From Leptodontidium sp. MPI-SDFR-AT-0119 (lineage: Eukaryota; Ascomycota; Leotiomycetes; Helotiales; Leptodontidiaceae), in the NCBI GenBank assembly GCA_020726505.1, contig JAHLEZ010000010.1:1612001-1676000 (forward strand): 64,000 nt of DNA, given 5' to 3'. Of the stretch, positions 62,959 through 64,000 are shown piece after piece. Every line of letters starts with the position of its first letter. Within the stretch, counting starts at the first letter, position 1. The translations under genes were made by a program, and so were the position numbers. The notes beneath the pieces are model-generated. The model was not told the origin of the DNA. It saw only the letters and a program-made list of their open reading frames with translations, and ran no database searches.

Positions 62959-64000
62959 ATGCAACTCCAAATGGATAACCTTCCAAGATGCCGAGGGCCA
63001 CTGACGACAGATCTCGGACCCGAGCCTTTTCCAAATAATGCCCTTCCGTCAAACGTATGTTGATACACTTTTACCGTCAACTCACTAACCCTCGCCCAGG
63101 CCTTATTCCTTGAGCAATGCACAGATCCTTGCTTCAATCTTCCACCACAACAGCTCAACTCTTGTTCAGCCTCAACGTCCCCATTGGTGAGCTCTGGATT
63201 GAGAGCCTCGTCTCTAAATTCCCCTGCATTTGAAGGTTCTCTATCGTCCCCTGGCCTACCCGATACAGGTATCGTTGGTGCAGGAAGGGACAGCCCTGAG
63301 GCATTCTTCACGGCTGTGCTCACGAACTCCGAAGAGAGGCAAGAGAAGCGGGCGAATCGGGTGAAGCGGCTAGCTAGAGTGGTTCGGAACTTTTCACGAG
63401 CTGAAGCATTCGATGGATTGTGCATAAATTCGTCTAGATGGTCGGACATCTTCCTATCCAAATCGGAAGCTAGCTTTGAAGCTGGATCCAGACCGGAGAC
63501 GACATTTGAGATCGAAGTTGCCAATCGGCTTCATCGACTGAAGCAATCAGGCCAGAAGATACGGAAGGGAGACTGGCAAGCCCGTCGCATTTGGCTTATT
63601 TGCGTTGCCCATGAATTAGAATGCATATCTCAATGGGAAGATATCGACCGATATACCTCTCGAGGAGTTGACAAGATGTCTGCTGCAATACGGATAGCGA
63701 AGAAGTACTTGGGCACAGCGGGGGGCGATCGCAAGAAAGGGAGAAGCATTATTCAAGTTATGGAAGAAGGAGGTCCAGCCGCAGTGCTACTCGACGATGG
63801 GGACATGACGCGTTCTGAGTAAGTTATCTTGTTATGCTTCGTTGACGATGGCTAACATTTTATTTAAATAAGTTGGGAAAGTAACATGCCAATAAGTGAT
63901 ATCACTAGCGTCTATGCATTCAAAAAAGACAAGCTTCCAGATTTAGATAAGAAGACTAGGTCACGCGACCCCGACGCCTCAGATGCAATTAAGAATTGTT
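62959..64000 (+). CDS. Orphan protein, 5' part (runs off right edge)
   Basis: Exons 62959-63054, 63100-63818 and 63873-64000 (open at the edge) join through introns of 45 and 54 bp with branch sites CTAAC and GCTAAC. The ATG at 62959 (MQLQMDNLPRC) or the in-frame one at 62971 could start it. The first ~90 residues are Ser/Pro-rich. A helical basic region follows (RQEKRANRVKRLARVVRNFS), then a compact part (ARRIWLICVAHELECISQWE ... GRSIIQVMEEGGPAAVLLDD). I recognise no family. The palindromic repeat directly before the ATG would lie in its leader or core promoter. Confidence 0.6.

Noticed and set aside
1..64000. DUF3435 captain recombinase
   Set aside because: I looked for a large frame with tyrosine-recombinase features and found none, so the Starship interpretation rests on cargo genes only.

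Overview
The window is nuclear DNA of a filamentous ascomycete (Pezizomycotina). The evidence is the many 45-60 bp introns with GTAAGT-type donors, CTAAC/CTGAC branch sites and YAG acceptors, together with HET, NACHT-WD40, Zn2Cys6, DUF3723 and patatin-like families. The mix of orphan F-box-like and RING-like genes would suit a Leotiomycete, but that is only an inference. Most genes carry introns, so exon structures were rebuilt by hand from splice signals and reading frames and have not been checked against RNA. I saw no tRNA, rRNA or CRISPR array.

Layout. 0-2 kb: the 5' half of a HET-domain gene running off the left edge, with a perfect hairpin and two terminal-repeat-like copies upstream. 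2-8 kb: orphan genes, a small secreted protein, and the first of two tiny membrane-anchored Arg/Ser-rich proteins. 8-13.4 kb: a RING-like cluster, namely a repeat-rich 797-aa protein, an F-box protein, and a double RING-Zn2Cys6 fusion. 13.4-21 kb: tandem repeats, coiled-coil orphans, a Ser/Thr-rich secreted protein and a pseudokinase. 21.15-26.92 kb: a 5.8-kb element bounded by 46-bp perfect inverted repeats and a TA duplication. Its only gene is a HET-NACHT-WD40 NLR, which carries an out-of-frame deletion in its WD40 array. 27-33.8 kb: the second Arg/Ser-rich protein, an oxidoreductase remnant, a C2H2 factor and an orphan. 34-44.8 kb: ferric reductase, MADS-like, DUF3723 and patatin-like genes. 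45-64 kb: homeodomain-like, FHA-pseudokinase, several orphans, a C2H2 factor, a sirtuin, and a gene running off the right edge.

How the genes fit together. NLR, ferric reductase (FRE), DUF3723 and patatin-like (PLP) genes are the accessory families reported as recurrent cargo of Starship giant transposons. All four occur here within about 24 kb, and the last three are near neighbours. I see no DUF3435 tyrosine recombinase (captain), so if this is a Starship, the window is interior cargo. Many proteins keep a recognisable fold but have lost key residues: two kinases, a P-loop/RING/patatin protein and a homeodomain. That points to regulatory or recognition roles, or to decay. The DUF3723 and PLP genes are divergently transcribed around a tandem array carrying CGG-N4-CCG motifs, a likely shared control region.
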